Below the pieces are notes generated by a model. That model did no database searches, was not told the DNA's origin, and worked only from the letters and a program-made list of their open reading frames with translations. Shown in pieces: positions 28,269 to 38,088 of a stretch of DNA of 64,000 nt. The number at the start of each line of letters is the position of its first letter. Within the stretch, counting starts at the first letter, position 1. Source of the DNA: Streptomyces brasiliensis (GTDB lineage: Bacteria > Actinomycetota > Actinomycetes > Streptomycetales > Streptomycetaceae); the NCBI RefSeq assembly GCF_014647875.1, contig NZ_BMQA01000033.1, positions 1 to 64,000 on the forward strand, written 5' to 3'. A program made the position numbers and the translations under genes.

Positions 28269-29180
28269 ATGATCGACGACGGCACCGGACTTTTCACCAT
28301 CGGCGAGCTGGCGCGCGCCACCGGTCTCACGGTGCGCACCATCCGCTACTGGTCCGACGAGGGCGTGCTGACCCCCGTGGCCCGTTCCGCGGGCGGCTAC
28401 CGGCTCTACGACGCCGAGTCCGCCGCCCGTCTGGAGCTCATCCGCACCCTGCGCGAACTGGGCCTCGGCCTGGACGCGGTCCGTGAGGTGCTGGCGGGCG
28501 AGACGACGGTGGCAGAGGTCGCGGCCGCGCACGTGGCCGCCCTTGACGCACAGATCCGCTCGCTGAAGGTGACCAGGGCGGTGCTGTCGACCGTGGCGAA
28601 ACGCGGCGCGACCGCGGAGGAGATGACCCTGATGAACAAACTGGCACGGCTGTCGGCCGCCGAGCGGCGGCGGATCGTGGAGGAGTTCGTGGAGGAGATG
28701 TTCCACGGACTGGACACGGCGGACCCGGACATCCGCGAGCGCATGCGCACCTCCGCGCTCTCGCTGCCGGACGATCCGACGCCCGAGCAGGTCGACGCCT
28801 GGGTGGAGCTGGCCGAGCTGATCCAGGACCCCGAATTCCGGGCTCAGATGCGGCAGGCGGCCGAGTTCAACGCCGCCGACCGGGGGCACGAGACGCCCGC
28901 CGGCGCGTCCATGTGGTTCTTCAAGCGGCTGGTCGAGCTGGTGGGGCGGGCCCGTGAGAAGGGGATCGCCCCCGAGGCGCCCGAGGCCGACCGGGTGCTG
29001 GCGGACCTGCTCGGCACCGCCGACCGGGCCGCCGTACTCGCCCGTATGAAGGCGTCCCACAACGTACGGCTCGCCCGCTACCGCGAGCTGCTGGCCAGCC
29101 TCAAGGGAACGGCCGCGCCCGCGCACGAGGAGGACTTCGCGTGGGTGGTCGCTGCACTGGAGGCGCGCGCGGGCCGTTAA
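28269..29180 (+). CDS. MerR family transcriptional regulator with large C-terminal domain
   Basis: 303 residues. The MerR HTH is at 8-75: FTIGELARATGLTVRTIRYW, LTPVARSAGGYRLYDAESAA. A dimerisation helix (residues about 85-120, including AAHVAALDAQIRSLKVTRAV) is followed by an all-helical domain of about 180 residues with no cysteine or TipAS motif that I can see, so a small-molecule sensor is more likely than a metal sensor. It shares its promoter region with the divergent GNAT gene. Confidence 0.92.
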   Translation: MIDDGTGLFTIGELARATGLTVRTIRYWSDEGVLTPVARSAGGYRLYDAESAARLELIRTLRELGLGLDAVREVLAGETTVAEVAAAHVAALDAQIRSLKVTRAVLSTVAKRGATAEEMTLMNKLARLSAAERRRIVEEFVEEMFHGLDTADPDIRERMRTSALSLPDDPTPEQVDAWVELAELIQDPEFRAQMRQAAEFNAADRGHETPAGASMWFFKRLVELVGRAREKGIAPEAPEADRVLADLLGTADRAAVLARMKASHNVRLARYRELLASLKGTAAPAHEEDFAWVVAALEARAGR

Positions 29181-29240
29181 TCTGACCTGCGTCAGCAGGC
29201 CAGAACGGCATGAGCAACACGAACAAAAAGGGGCGGATCG

Positions 29241-29453
29241 GTGGCGGACATCGAGGAAGCACGCAAGCAGTTCCAGCGGATCGATGCGGACGGTGACGGG
29301 TTCATCACCGCCGCCGAGTTCAAGTCCGCCCTCGCCCAGGGTGGCGACTGGAACGTCACCGAGTCGGTGGCCGAGACCATCATCGCGCAGCGGGACCTCA
29401 ACGACGACAAGGTCCTGTCGTTCGACGAGTTCTGGGCGTACCTGAGCAAGTGA
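29241..29453 (+). CDS. Small EF-hand calcium-binding protein
   Basis: 70 residues containing two canonical EF-hand loops: DADGDGFITAAE (about 15-26) and DLNDDKVLSFDE (about 51-62), each with the right Asp/Glu ligands at loop positions 1, 3, 5 and 12. GTG 29241 has AAAGGGGCGG upstream. No signal peptide, so it is a cytoplasmic calcium buffer or sensor. A perfect terminator palindrome follows at once. Confidence 0.93.
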   Translation: MADIEEARKQFQRIDADGDGFITAAEFKSALAQGGDWNVTESVAETIIAQRDLNDDKVLSFDEFWAYLSK

Positions 29454-29461
29454 CACGACCG

Positions 29462-29495
29462 CGACGGGGGGTGTCCGGCCGGACACCCCCCGTCG
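29462..29495 (+). terminator. Perfect palindromic terminator after the EF-hand gene
   Basis: The 34 bases are fully self-complementary (arms CGACGGGGGGTGTCCGG and its complement). It starts nine bases past the EF-hand stop. Confidence 0.8.
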
Positions 29496-29605
29496 TCGTG
29501 TCCTGCGCCCCGAAGGCCACCCGATTGCCGGAGTCCCGGAATACACCTTTGTGTGCCGGGGCTGACGCCTCTCCCAGAAGCATGCGTATGCCGGAAGGGT
29601 CTGTC

Positions 29606-30292
29606 ATGAAGATCGGCATCATCGGCGCGGGCAACATCGGCGGCAATCTGACGCGCCGGCTCACCGTGCTCGGCCACGACGTCTCGGTGGCCAACTCACG
29701 CGGCCCGCACACCCTCACCGACCTCGCCCAGGAGACGGGCGCGACCCCCGTCCCGGTCGGGGAGGCGGCGCGCGGCGCGGAGGTCGTCGTGGTCACGGTC
29801 CCTGTGAAGGCGGTACCGAACCTGCCGTCCGGCCTGCTGGACGGCGCGGCCGACGACGTCGTCGTGATCGACACCGGCAACTACTACCCGCGCGAGCGGG
29901 ACGGCCGTATCGCCGGGATCGAGGACGACGGGATCACCGAGAGCCGCTGGACGGAACAGCAGATCGGCCACCCGGTCGTCAAGGCCTTCAACGGCACCTT
30001 CGCCCAGGACATCCTGGAACGCCCCCGCCCGGCCGGCGACCCCGACCGCATGGCCCTCCCGGTGGCCGGCGACGACGCGGCGGCGAAGGCGAAGGTCCGA
30101 GCCCTGATCGACGAACTCGGCTTCGACACGGTCGACTCCGGCGGCATCGCCGACTCCTGGCGCCAGCAGCCGGGCACGCCGGTGTACGGCCTCCGCGAGG
30201 GAGTGGCCGGAGTGACCAAGGCCCTCGCAGAAGCCTCCCCGGAACGCCCGGCGGACTTCCGGGGTCAGCCCACCACACGTTCCGCGACCTGA
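29606..30292 (+). CDS. NADP-binding oxidoreductase (F420-dependent-reductase-like)
   Basis: 228 residues from ATG 29606, with GGAAGGG about eight bases upstream. An N-terminal Rossmann domain (KIGIIGAGNIGGNLTRRL) and VSVANSRGPHTL suggest NADP; VVIDTGNYYPRERDG and HPVVKAFNGTFAQDIL match the family that includes F420H2:NADP oxidoreductase and NADPH-dependent reductases. The C-terminus (VDSGGIADSWRQQPGTPVYG) is normal. The actual electron partner cannot be told from the sequence. Convergent with the lysozyme gene. Confidence 0.9.
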   Translation: MKIGIIGAGNIGGNLTRRLTVLGHDVSVANSRGPHTLTDLAQETGATPVPVGEAARGAEVVVVTVPVKAVPNLPSGLLDGAADDVVVIDTGNYYPRERDGRIAGIEDDGITESRWTEQQIGHPVVKAFNGTFAQDILERPRPAGDPDRMALPVAGDDAAAKAKVRALIDELGFDTVDSGGIADSWRQQPGTPVYGLREGVAGVTKALAEASPERPADFRGQPTTRSAT

Positions 30293-30306
30293 AACCGCCC
30301 TGTGCG

Positions 30307-30864
30307 TCAGCCTTCCTCGGCCCACTCGCGCAGGGCGGCCTTGTCCGCGAAGGCGGCCACGTTCTTGTCGTGCGGGTCGCTCGTGTACTGGTGGAAGCGC
30401 CACTTGGCCTTGATGCGGGGCTTGCCCGCGGTGACGTAGTCGGCGATCCAGAGGCCGTCCCCGGCGTACGAGGTGACGTCGACGTTCAGCCAGTAGTTGC
30501 GGTTCGCGTACAGCAGGACCTTGTGGCTGGGGCGGAGGTCCTTCACCTTGCGGATGAACAGGTCCTTCTCCGCGTTCGTCGCGTGGGTTCCCTCGCTCGT
30601 CGTCTCCCAGTCGACGGCGAGGATGTCGCCCGCCTTCTCGGGGGCGTGCTTGACGAAGTACTCGGCCTGGGCCGTGAGGTTGCCGGGCCAGAGGAAGTGG
30701 TAGAAGCCGACGACCAGTCCGGCGTCGCGGGCCGTCCTGGTCTGGGCGCTGAGTCGTGGGTTGACGTACGAACGGCCCTCGGTCGCCTTGATGAAGACGA
30801 AGGAACTGCCGTCCGTGTCGTAGTCGGTGGGCTGGTAAGCGCTCACGTCGATGCCGTGCAGCAT
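30307..30864 (-). CDS. GH25 (Chalaropsis-type) lysozyme without signal peptide
   Basis: 185 residues forming one GH25 domain: HGIDVSAYQ at the start, FVFIKATEGRSYVNP, GFYHFLWPG, the catalytic ILAVDWETTS, KVLLYANRNYW, LWIADYV and WRFHQYTSDP. It cleaves the MurNAc-GlcNAc bond of peptidoglycan. No signal peptide or binding module is present, so export would need a non-classical route or lysis, as for phage endolysins. The gene is isolated, and no phage genes surround it. Confidence 0.93.
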   Translation of the reverse strand: MLHGIDVSAYQPTDYDTDGSSFVFIKATEGRSYVNPRLSAQTRTARDAGLVVGFYHFLWPGNLTAQAEYFVKHAPEKAGDILAVDWETTSEGTHATNAEKDLFIRKVKDLRPSHKVLLYANRNYWLNVDVTSYAGDGLWIADYVTAGKPRIKAKWRFHQYTSDPHDKNVAAFADKAALREWAEEG

Positions 30865-30950
30865 GCGGGTACTTCCCGAAGTGTCAGTGGGGTGACAGGA
30901 GTTGACTCTTGTATGCCCCGTATCCGCCGTCTCAGCACTCGACGGGTGCG

Positions 30951-30982
30951 CTGAGGGCGAGCACGTACGTGCTCGCCCTCAG
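30951..30982 (-). terminator. Perfect palindromic terminator after the phosphodiester-glycosidase gene
   Basis: CTGAGGGCGAGCACGT (30951-30966) is the exact reverse complement of the next 16 bases. It lies 67 bases past the stop of the minus-strand 31049-34639 gene and upstream of the lysozyme gene. Confidence 0.75.
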
Positions 30983-31048
30983 CCAAGGCCTCGTGCGCCG
31001 GACAGGACGCTCAGGAGTCGGTCCGCAGAGGCCGCATGCTGGTGACGG

Positions 31049-34000
31049 TCACTCGCTGTCGGCCGCGGCCGGGACGACCTCGATGGTCTTCGAGGTCGTG
31101 AGCGGCGCGAGCGAGCTGTCGTCGGTGTACGCGCGCATCGAGTCGTTCGTCACCGACACGGTCACCGTGCCGGGGCGCAGCGCGGTGAGCTTCCGGGTCT
31201 GCGGGTCGAGGATCGCCACCTTGCCCTCGTGGCGGGCTTCGGCGACTGCTTCCTCCCCGCTGCCGATCGCCAGGTTGCGCGATCCGCTCCAGTCGACCGA
31301 CATCGGGTACCGCAGCGGCACCACACGCGTGCCCGTCGACACGCCCTGCGGCTGCACGATGCTGCCCGAGAGCTGTGCGGTCCCCCTCACCTCGAGCGAC
31401 TCAGGGGTGTTGAGCGTGATGGACTGCGCGAAGGCACGCACGTCGGCCTCGAGCCACTGCTGGTTCGCGTGCCGCTGCGAGTCGACGGACCAGTCCACCC
31501 ACCCGGTGAAGCCACCGCGGTCCGGCGTGCCGTACGGGTCCTTGCCCGACGACGGCAGCACCGTGTACGGGACGCCCTCGATGCGGTGGACGTCGGCTAT
31601 CTGGGCGTGGGATCCGACCATCGCGGCGCCCTTGCCCGTCGCGCCACGGAAGTCCGTGAGCATCTTCTCGATGAGCGCGGCCTCGTCACGGTCGCCGAGC
31701 TGGCTGGCCTTCGTCTCGGCCGGGTCGTCCACCGGGTGGTGGGCGAAGACCATGACGTTGTGGACCGACTTGTCCTTCTCGGCGTCGGCGAGAGCCTGCT
31801 GGAGCATCGGGAGCTGGTCCCAGGCCGTCGCGCGCAGCGACCCGAGGGAGCTGGCGAGCAGGATGAACCGCGTGCCCTTGTGGTCGAACGTCCGGTACGG
31901 CCGGCCGAACTCGTTGGTGAAGTTCGTCAGGTCGGACTGGACGTTGTTGAGGCCGTAGGACTCGTGGTTGCCCGGCACGTAGTAGCAGGGGACCGAGCCG
32001 GCCTTCGGGTCCGGAGTGCTGTCCTCGGCCGGCTCCTGGCCGAGCAGGACGAGGTCGCATCCGGCGTCGGTGAGCACCTGGCGGGCCAGTGTGAGGTCCT
32101 GCGGCAGGCCGCGGTCGGTGATGTCGCCGTTCAGGACGATCAGGTCCGGACGGGTCTTGCGGATCCGCTGGATGGCGGCCGTCGCGACCTGGGTCAGCGC
32201 CGGATTGTCGGCCGTGAACTGCACGTCCGACAGCGTGGCGAACTTCCACGTGTGGGGGCCCTGGAGCAGCGAGCCGTCGTCGGAGACGAGCGCGTCGGGC
32301 TGCAGGTCGGGCTGGGCCGGCAGGTCGATCGACGTCGGGACGTCGGCCTCGACGCGGTCCAGGACGAACGTGCCCGCCTTCTGCTGGGCGACGCTCGTGT
32401 TGATGCCCTGGAAGCCCGAGACCGCGATCGGGAACTTCGTGTTCGCCGGCAGCGTGAAGGACGCGTACTGCCAGTCGTTGCTCGCGCTCAGACCGGTGCC
32501 GTAGACGCCGTTGCTCTTGCCGTCCGCGTCGACGTAGCTGATGTAGGTCAGACCGTTCGGCACGCTGATGCTCGACTTGATCCGCATCCGCAGGCGGAGC
32601 GGCTGGCCGGGCACCTGGATGCGCCCGGTCGCCGACGTCACCGTGATGCCCACGTTGCGCATCGCGTTGAAGTCGATCCGCAGGCCGTCGGGGTCCGCCG
32701 AGAACGTCGTGGCCGCGGTGCTGTTGTTGCGCCAGCGGGCGAGCACGTCGTCGTCGAAGTCGTAGACCGTCTTGGTCTGCACGCCGACCGTGATCGGGAG
32801 CTGGACCGACTTGCCGCCGACCGAGACCGTGAGGATCGTGCCCGCGTTGGTGAGCGGGGTGATCTTCAGCTTGCCGTTCACGGACTTGATGTCGACGACG
32901 CTGTGGTCGTAGTCGAGCGAGAGGTCCTGCGGGTCGATCGGAGCCGTGTAGCCCTGGGCGTCGCGGCCGGTCACGGAGACGGAGACCGCGTTGTCGGGCG
33001 TCGCGTCGGCGATCGACAGGCGCTGGGACGACAGCTCCACGCTGTTGACCGGGCCGAGGACGGTGACCTTCCTGGCCGCCTCCTCACTCCGCACACGAGC
33101 GCCGACCGTGATCGTGCCGCGCGCTGCGGCCGGGGCCGTGAGCGCGCCGCCCTTGACGGAGGCTCCGTCCGCGGACCAGTGCACGGACTGCGGGTCGACC
33201 GCCACCGGCGTCTCGTGGTCGTCGACGCCCTCCGCGACGAGCGCGCGGTGCAGCCCCGGGAAGACCTTCACGCCGCCATCGGCAGCCGCCGCACCGGGCG
33301 CGGGCTTGACGAGGAGCTGGTCCAGCTTGCCGTCGCCCTTCGCGACGAACACCCCCACGCCGTTCGGGTCGTTGCGCTCATGGCCGTCGGACGGGACGTT
33401 CCGGACGGTCGCGGCGTCCTCGCCGAGGGCGCGGGCGACCATCGTGGTGGAGCCGCCGCCGTCGAGGTTGACCGCGGTCTCCACGCCCATCGCGGCGAGG
33501 TCACGCGCCTCCTTGTCGATCCCGACGCCGCCCTTGCCCGTGCCGCCCGGACCGTCCCAGGTCGCGAGCACGAGCGTCTTGCCGCCGTTCTTGAAGCCGA
33601 GCGCGGTGCGCGGGGCGATCGAGGTGTCGAGACCCTTGACGACCTGGCCGCCCGAGACGATGGTGCCGCCGTGGCCGAGCGCGAACTTCATCGTCTTGGC
33701 AACGTTGTCGGCGAGATCGTAGTCGAGCTTCACCGGGTCGCCGGGCTGCAGCACGCGCAGCGCGGTCGCCGCGGCCCCGCGCCCGACGAGCACGAAGGCG
33801 CCGTCCGGGATCGTCCCCGAGCCCGCCGGACCGTTCGGCGTGACCGACACGACCGATCCGTCCTTGACCAGCACTTCGGCGATCTGGTCGTTGGCCACGC
33901 CGGTCAGGCCGCTGTTGCGGCTGTAGTCGCCCCACGCGGACGTGAACGCGACCAGGCCGTCCGCGGGGACCCCGCCGCCGTTCGCGGCGTTGAGCGACAG

Positions 34001-34639
34001 GACCTTGTGGTCCGCGCCCGCGAAGTTCGCGTTCGCGTCGACGGTGAGGTCCACGAGCTGGGCGATGCCGTCCTTGCTGATGCCCACGTGCTGGCGGCCG
34101 CCGATGTCGGCGGACTTGACCAGTTGCCCGTTCTGAACCTCGCCGCCGAGCGCCGCGTTGGAGTTTCCGATGTCGAAGAACTCGCCGTTGACGCCCGCGA
34201 CGGCGCCGGCCTTGTTGGCGGCCGTGCTGAGCGGCGCCCCGGACGCGACCGCTCCGGAGGTCAGCAGGTCCGTGCTGACCGCCCTGTTGGACAGGTCCAC
34301 GTTCAGGAACTGTGCGTCGTACCAGCCCTTCTGGTCGAGCGCCTTCACATGCTGCAGGTCGATCCCCGGACCGATCTTCTCGGACGTGTTGGTCAGGGGG
34401 ATTCCGCCGGTGACGGGCGCACCGGTGGCCGGTGCACCGGTGACGGGCGCACCAGTGGTCTGAGCACCGGTGACCGGCACACCGGTGACCGGATCAATGT
34501 TGGCCGGAGCAACGGCGACGGGCGCGAGCGGGCCGCTGTCCGCGTACGCGACGGTAGGTGCGGCGGCGAGCGCGGTCGCTGTGGCGAGCACGACCAGCAG
34601 TGGTCTCTTGCGTCGATGGTTCAAGACCATCAATCTCAT
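31049..34639 (-). CDS. Secreted phosphodiester glycosidase (NAGPA) plus metallophosphatase fusion
   Basis: A 1196-residue secreted protein. Signal peptide: PLLVVLATATALAAAPTVAYA. Residues 52-81 are six TGxPx pentapeptide repeats. The NAGPA domain (about 100-430) has GVNGEFFDIGN and AVNLDGGGSTTMVA; the family cleaves GlcNAc-phosphodiesters. Ig-like domains (about 450-640) and a carbohydrate-binding-like domain (about 645-770) follow. A calcineurin-like metallophosphatase is at about 800-1030 (FATLSDVQF, VLNGDITDRG, YYVPGNHESYG, MVFAHHPVDDP). Two hydrolases for phosphodiester-linked sugars in one exported chain suggest cell-wall glycopolymer turnover (inference). The start is ATG 34639; ATG 34630 is possible. 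Confidence 0.9.
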   Translation of the reverse strand: MRLMVLNHRRKRPLLVVLATATALAAAPTVAYADSGPLAPVAVAPANIDPVTGVPVTGAQTTGAPVTGAPATGAPVTGGIPLTNTSEKIGPGIDLQHVKALDQKGWYDAQFLNVDLSNRAVSTDLLTSGAVASGAPLSTAANKAGAVAGVNGEFFDIGNSNAALGGEVQNGQLVKSADIGGRQHVGISKDGIAQLVDLTVDANANFAGADHKVLSLNAANGGGVPADGLVAFTSAWGDYSRNSGLTGVANDQIAEVLVKDGSVVSVTPNGPAGSGTIPDGAFVLVGRGAAATALRVLQPGDPVKLDYDLADNVAKTMKFALGHGGTIVSGGQVVKGLDTSIAPRTALGFKNGGKTLVLATWDGPGGTGKGGVGIDKEARDLAAMGVETAVNLDGGGSTTMVARALGEDAATVRNVPSDGHERNDPNGVGVFVAKGDGKLDQLLVKPAPGAAAADGGVKVFPGLHRALVAEGVDDHETPVAVDPQSVHWSADGASVKGGALTAPAAARGTITVGARVRSEEAARKVTVLGPVNSVELSSQRLSIADATPDNAVSVSVTGRDAQGYTAPIDPQDLSLDYDHSVVDIKSVNGKLKITPLTNAGTILTVSVGGKSVQLPITVGVQTKTVYDFDDDVLARWRNNSTAATTFSADPDGLRIDFNAMRNVGITVTSATGRIQVPGQPLRLRMRIKSSISVPNGLTYISYVDADGKSNGVYGTGLSASNDWQYASFTLPANTKFPIAVSGFQGINTSVAQQKAGTFVLDRVEADVPTSIDLPAQPDLQPDALVSDDGSLLQGPHTWKFATLSDVQFTADNPALTQVATAAIQRIRKTRPDLIVLNGDITDRGLPQDLTLARQVLTDAGCDLVLLGQEPAEDSTPDPKAGSVPCYYVPGNHESYGLNNVQSDLTNFTNEFGRPYRTFDHKGTRFILLASSLGSLRATAWDQLPMLQQALADAEKDKSVHNVMVFAHHPVDDPAETKASQLGDRDEAALIEKMLTDFRGATGKGAAMVGSHAQIADVHRIEGVPYTVLPSSGKDPYGTPDRGGFTGWVDWSVDSQRHANQQWLEADVRAFAQSITLNTPESLEVRGTAQLSGSIVQPQGVSTGTRVVPLRYPMSVDWSGSRNLAIGSGEEAVAEARHEGKVAILDPQTRKLTALRPGTVTVSVTNDSMRAYTDDSSLAPLTTSKTIEVVPAAADSE
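34397..34486 (-). repeat. 15-bp tandem repeat coding for TGxPx pentapeptides
   Basis: Six consecutive 15-bp units with the core ACCGGTG/GGTGCACC encode TGVPV, TGAQT, TGAPV, TGAPA, TGAPV and TGGIP in the secreted phosphodiester-glycosidase gene. It is a linker between signal peptide and catalytic domain and could vary in copy number by slippage. Confidence 0.8.
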
Positions 34640-34881
34640 GGGAACCTCGGGTCAGGAAAGGAAGCGGGGAAAACTCTCCCGCTACGCCCATTTCGATCAT
34701 GGGTGCATACCCGATTACAAAGATCGACCGATACGTGCGAACGACGCCATTGCGAGCCGTCGGTTAACGCTGGCTGTAAGTTGCATCTTTCCTCGCGGCG
34801 GAATGCCGGTGTTCGCCGTGTGCACCTGCGACGTGATGCCCCGTCAGGAACGGCCGGCGGCCGGACCCGCCCCCTCGGTAC

Positions 34882-36249
<1,368 letters not shown>

Positions 36250-36274
36250 GGGATCTCCTCAGGAAGGGGGTGAT

Positions 36275-36312
36275 GGGGCACCCGGGCGCCGGGCGTCCGG
36301 ATCGGGTGCCCC
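36275..36312 (-). terminator. Hairpin between glyA and sdaA
   Basis: GGGGCACCCG (36275-36284) and CGGGTGCCCC (36303-36312) form a 10-bp stem with an 18-base loop, 11 bases after the glyA stop. It may end or reduce transcription into sdaA. Confidence 0.55.
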
Positions 36313-36322
36313 CACCGGGGAA

Positions 36323-37588
36323 CTACTTGTTCAGACCGGGGTACAGCGGGTGCTTCTCGGTCAGGGCGAGGATCCGGCCCCGGAGCGCCGCAGCGTCGTA
36401 CGACGGCTTCAGCGCTTCCGCGATCACGTCGGCGACCTCGGCGAAGTCCTCGGCGAGGAAGCCGCGGGTCGCCAGGGCCGGCGTGCCGATGCGCAGGCCG
36501 GACGTGACCATCGGCGGACGCGGGTCGTTCGGGACCGCGTTGCGGTTGACCGTGATGCCGACCTCGTCCAGCCGGTCCTCGGCCTGCTGTCCGTCCAGCT
36601 CGGACTCGCGCAGGTCGACCAGGATCAGATGCACGTCGGTGCCGCCGGACAGCACGTTCACCCCGGCCGCGCGGGCGTCCGGAGCGGTCAGCCGCTCGGC
36701 GAGGATCTTCGCGCCCTCGACCGTACGGCGCTGGCGCTCCTTGAACTCCTCCGACGCGGCGATCTTGAAGGAGACCGCCTTGGCCGCGATCACGTGCTCC
36801 AGGGGGCCGCCCTGGAAGCCCGGGAAGACGGACGAGTTCAGCTTCTTCGCGAAGTCCTTCTTCGCCAGGATGATGCCACCGCGCGGGCCGCCCAGCGTCT
36901 TGTGCGTGGTGGAGGTGACGACGTCGGCGAAGGGCACCGGGTTCGGGTGGAGGCCGGCGGCCACCAGACCCGCGAAGTGCGCCATGTCGACCCACAGGTA
37001 CGCCCCGACCTCGTCGGCGATCCGGCGGAACTCGGCGAAGTCCAGCTGCCGCGGGTACGCCGACCAGCCCGCGATGATCACCTTCGGGCGGTGCTCCTTG
37101 GCCAGCCGCTCCAGCTCGGCCAGGTCGACCAGGCCGGTCTCGGCGTCCACGTGGTACGCGACCACGTCGAACTGCTTGCCGGAGAAGTTCAGCCGCATCC
37201 CGTGGGTGAGGTGGCCGCCGTGGGCCAGGTCCAGACCGAGGATGGTGTCGCCGGGCTGGGCCAGCGCGAACAGCGCGGCCTGGTTGGCGGAGGCACCCGA
37301 GTGGGGCTGCACGTTGGCGTACTCGGCGCCGAACAGCTCCTTGACCCGGTCGATGGCCAACTGCTCGGTGACGTCGACGTACTCGCAGCCGCCGTAGTAG
37401 CGGCGGCCCGGGTAGCCCTCGGCGTACTTGTTGGTGAGGACCGAGCCCTGCGCCTCCATGACCGCGACGGGAGCGAAGTTCTCCGACGCGATCATCTCCA
37501 GCGTGGACTGCTGGCGGTGCAGCTCGGAGTCGACCGCGGCGGCCACCTCCGGGTCGACCTCGTGCAGGGGGGTGTTCAGAAGTGACAT
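36323..37588 (-). CDS. glyA: Serine hydroxymethyltransferase
   Basis: Interconverts serine and glycine with transfer of a one-carbon unit to tetrahydrofolate; PLP enzyme, 421 residues, cytoplasmic. Motifs: STLEMIASENFAP, NKYAEGYPGRRYYGGCEYVD, QPHSGASANQAAL, and STTHKTLGGPRGG with PLP-lysine K230. It follows gcvH by 13 bases, inside the glycine-riboswitch-controlled unit. Confidence 0.97.
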   Translation of the reverse strand: MSLLNTPLHEVDPEVAAAVDSELHRQQSTLEMIASENFAPVAVMEAQGSVLTNKYAEGYPGRRYYGGCEYVDVTEQLAIDRVKELFGAEYANVQPHSGASANQAALFALAQPGDTILGLDLAHGGHLTHGMRLNFSGKQFDVVAYHVDAETGLVDLAELERLAKEHRPKVIIAGWSAYPRQLDFAEFRRIADEVGAYLWVDMAHFAGLVAAGLHPNPVPFADVVTSTTHKTLGGPRGGIILAKKDFAKKLNSSVFPGFQGGPLEHVIAAKAVSFKIAASEEFKERQRRTVEGAKILAERLTAPDARAAGVNVLSGGTDVHLILVDLRESELDGQQAEDRLDEVGITVNRNAVPNDPRPPMVTSGLRIGTPALATRGFLAEDFAEVADVIAEALKPSYDAAALRGRILALTEKHPLYPGLNK

Positions 37589-37601
37589 GCTCTACGACCT
37601 C

Positions 37602-37979
37602 TCAGCCGGCGGTGTGGGCGGCGTACTCGTCGGCGGAGAGCAGGTCGCCCGGCTCCTCCGCGACGCGCACCTTGAAAAGCCAGCCGCCTTCGAAGGGGGC
37701 CGAGTTCACCAGCGACGGGTCGGTCACCACGTCCTCGTTGATCTCCGTGACCTCACCGCTGACCGGCGAGTAGAGGTCGCTGACGGACTTGGTCGACTCC
37801 AGCTCGCCGCAGGCCTCGCCCGCGGTGACCGTGGAGCCGACGTCCGGGAGCTGGGCGTAGACGACATCGCCGAGCGCGTTGGCCGCGAACTCGGTGATGC
37901 CGACCGTCGAGACGCCGTCCTCGGCGGCCGACAGCCACTCGTGCTCCTTGCTGTAACGCAGCTGCTGGGGGTTGCTCAT
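37602..37979 (-). CDS. gcvH: Glycine cleavage system H protein
   Basis: The lipoylated carrier of the glycine cleavage complex, 125 residues. The lipoylation motif CGELESTKSVSDLYSPVSGE contains K64. The start MSNPQQLRYSKEHEW is family-typical; the frame is open upstream but unrelated. A 109-bp gap separates it from gcvT. gcvP is not in this window. Confidence 0.97.
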   Translation of the reverse strand: MSNPQQLRYSKEHEWLSAAEDGVSTVGITEFAANALGDVVYAQLPDVGSTVTAGEACGELESTKSVSDLYSPVSGEVTEINEDVVTDPSLVNSAPFEGGWLFKVRVAEEPGDLLSADEYAAHTAG

Positions 37980-38088
37980 GGCCTGAATTCTCCTGTACGC
38001 GGGGGAGTGCTGGTGAATGGGGGACTCGAGTGACTGCTCGTGAGCAGGTGAAACATGCGCAGGGTCACACCGTGACCGCGCCCAGTGT

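Noticed and set aside
30307..30864. Prophage or phage lysis cassette around the GH25 lysozyme
   Set aside because: No holin, portal, tail, integrase or attachment-site repeat is visible nearby; neighbours are chromosomal genes.
34397..34486. CRISPR-like repeats
   Set aside because: The units are 15 bp, contiguous without spacers and in frame in a coding sequence.
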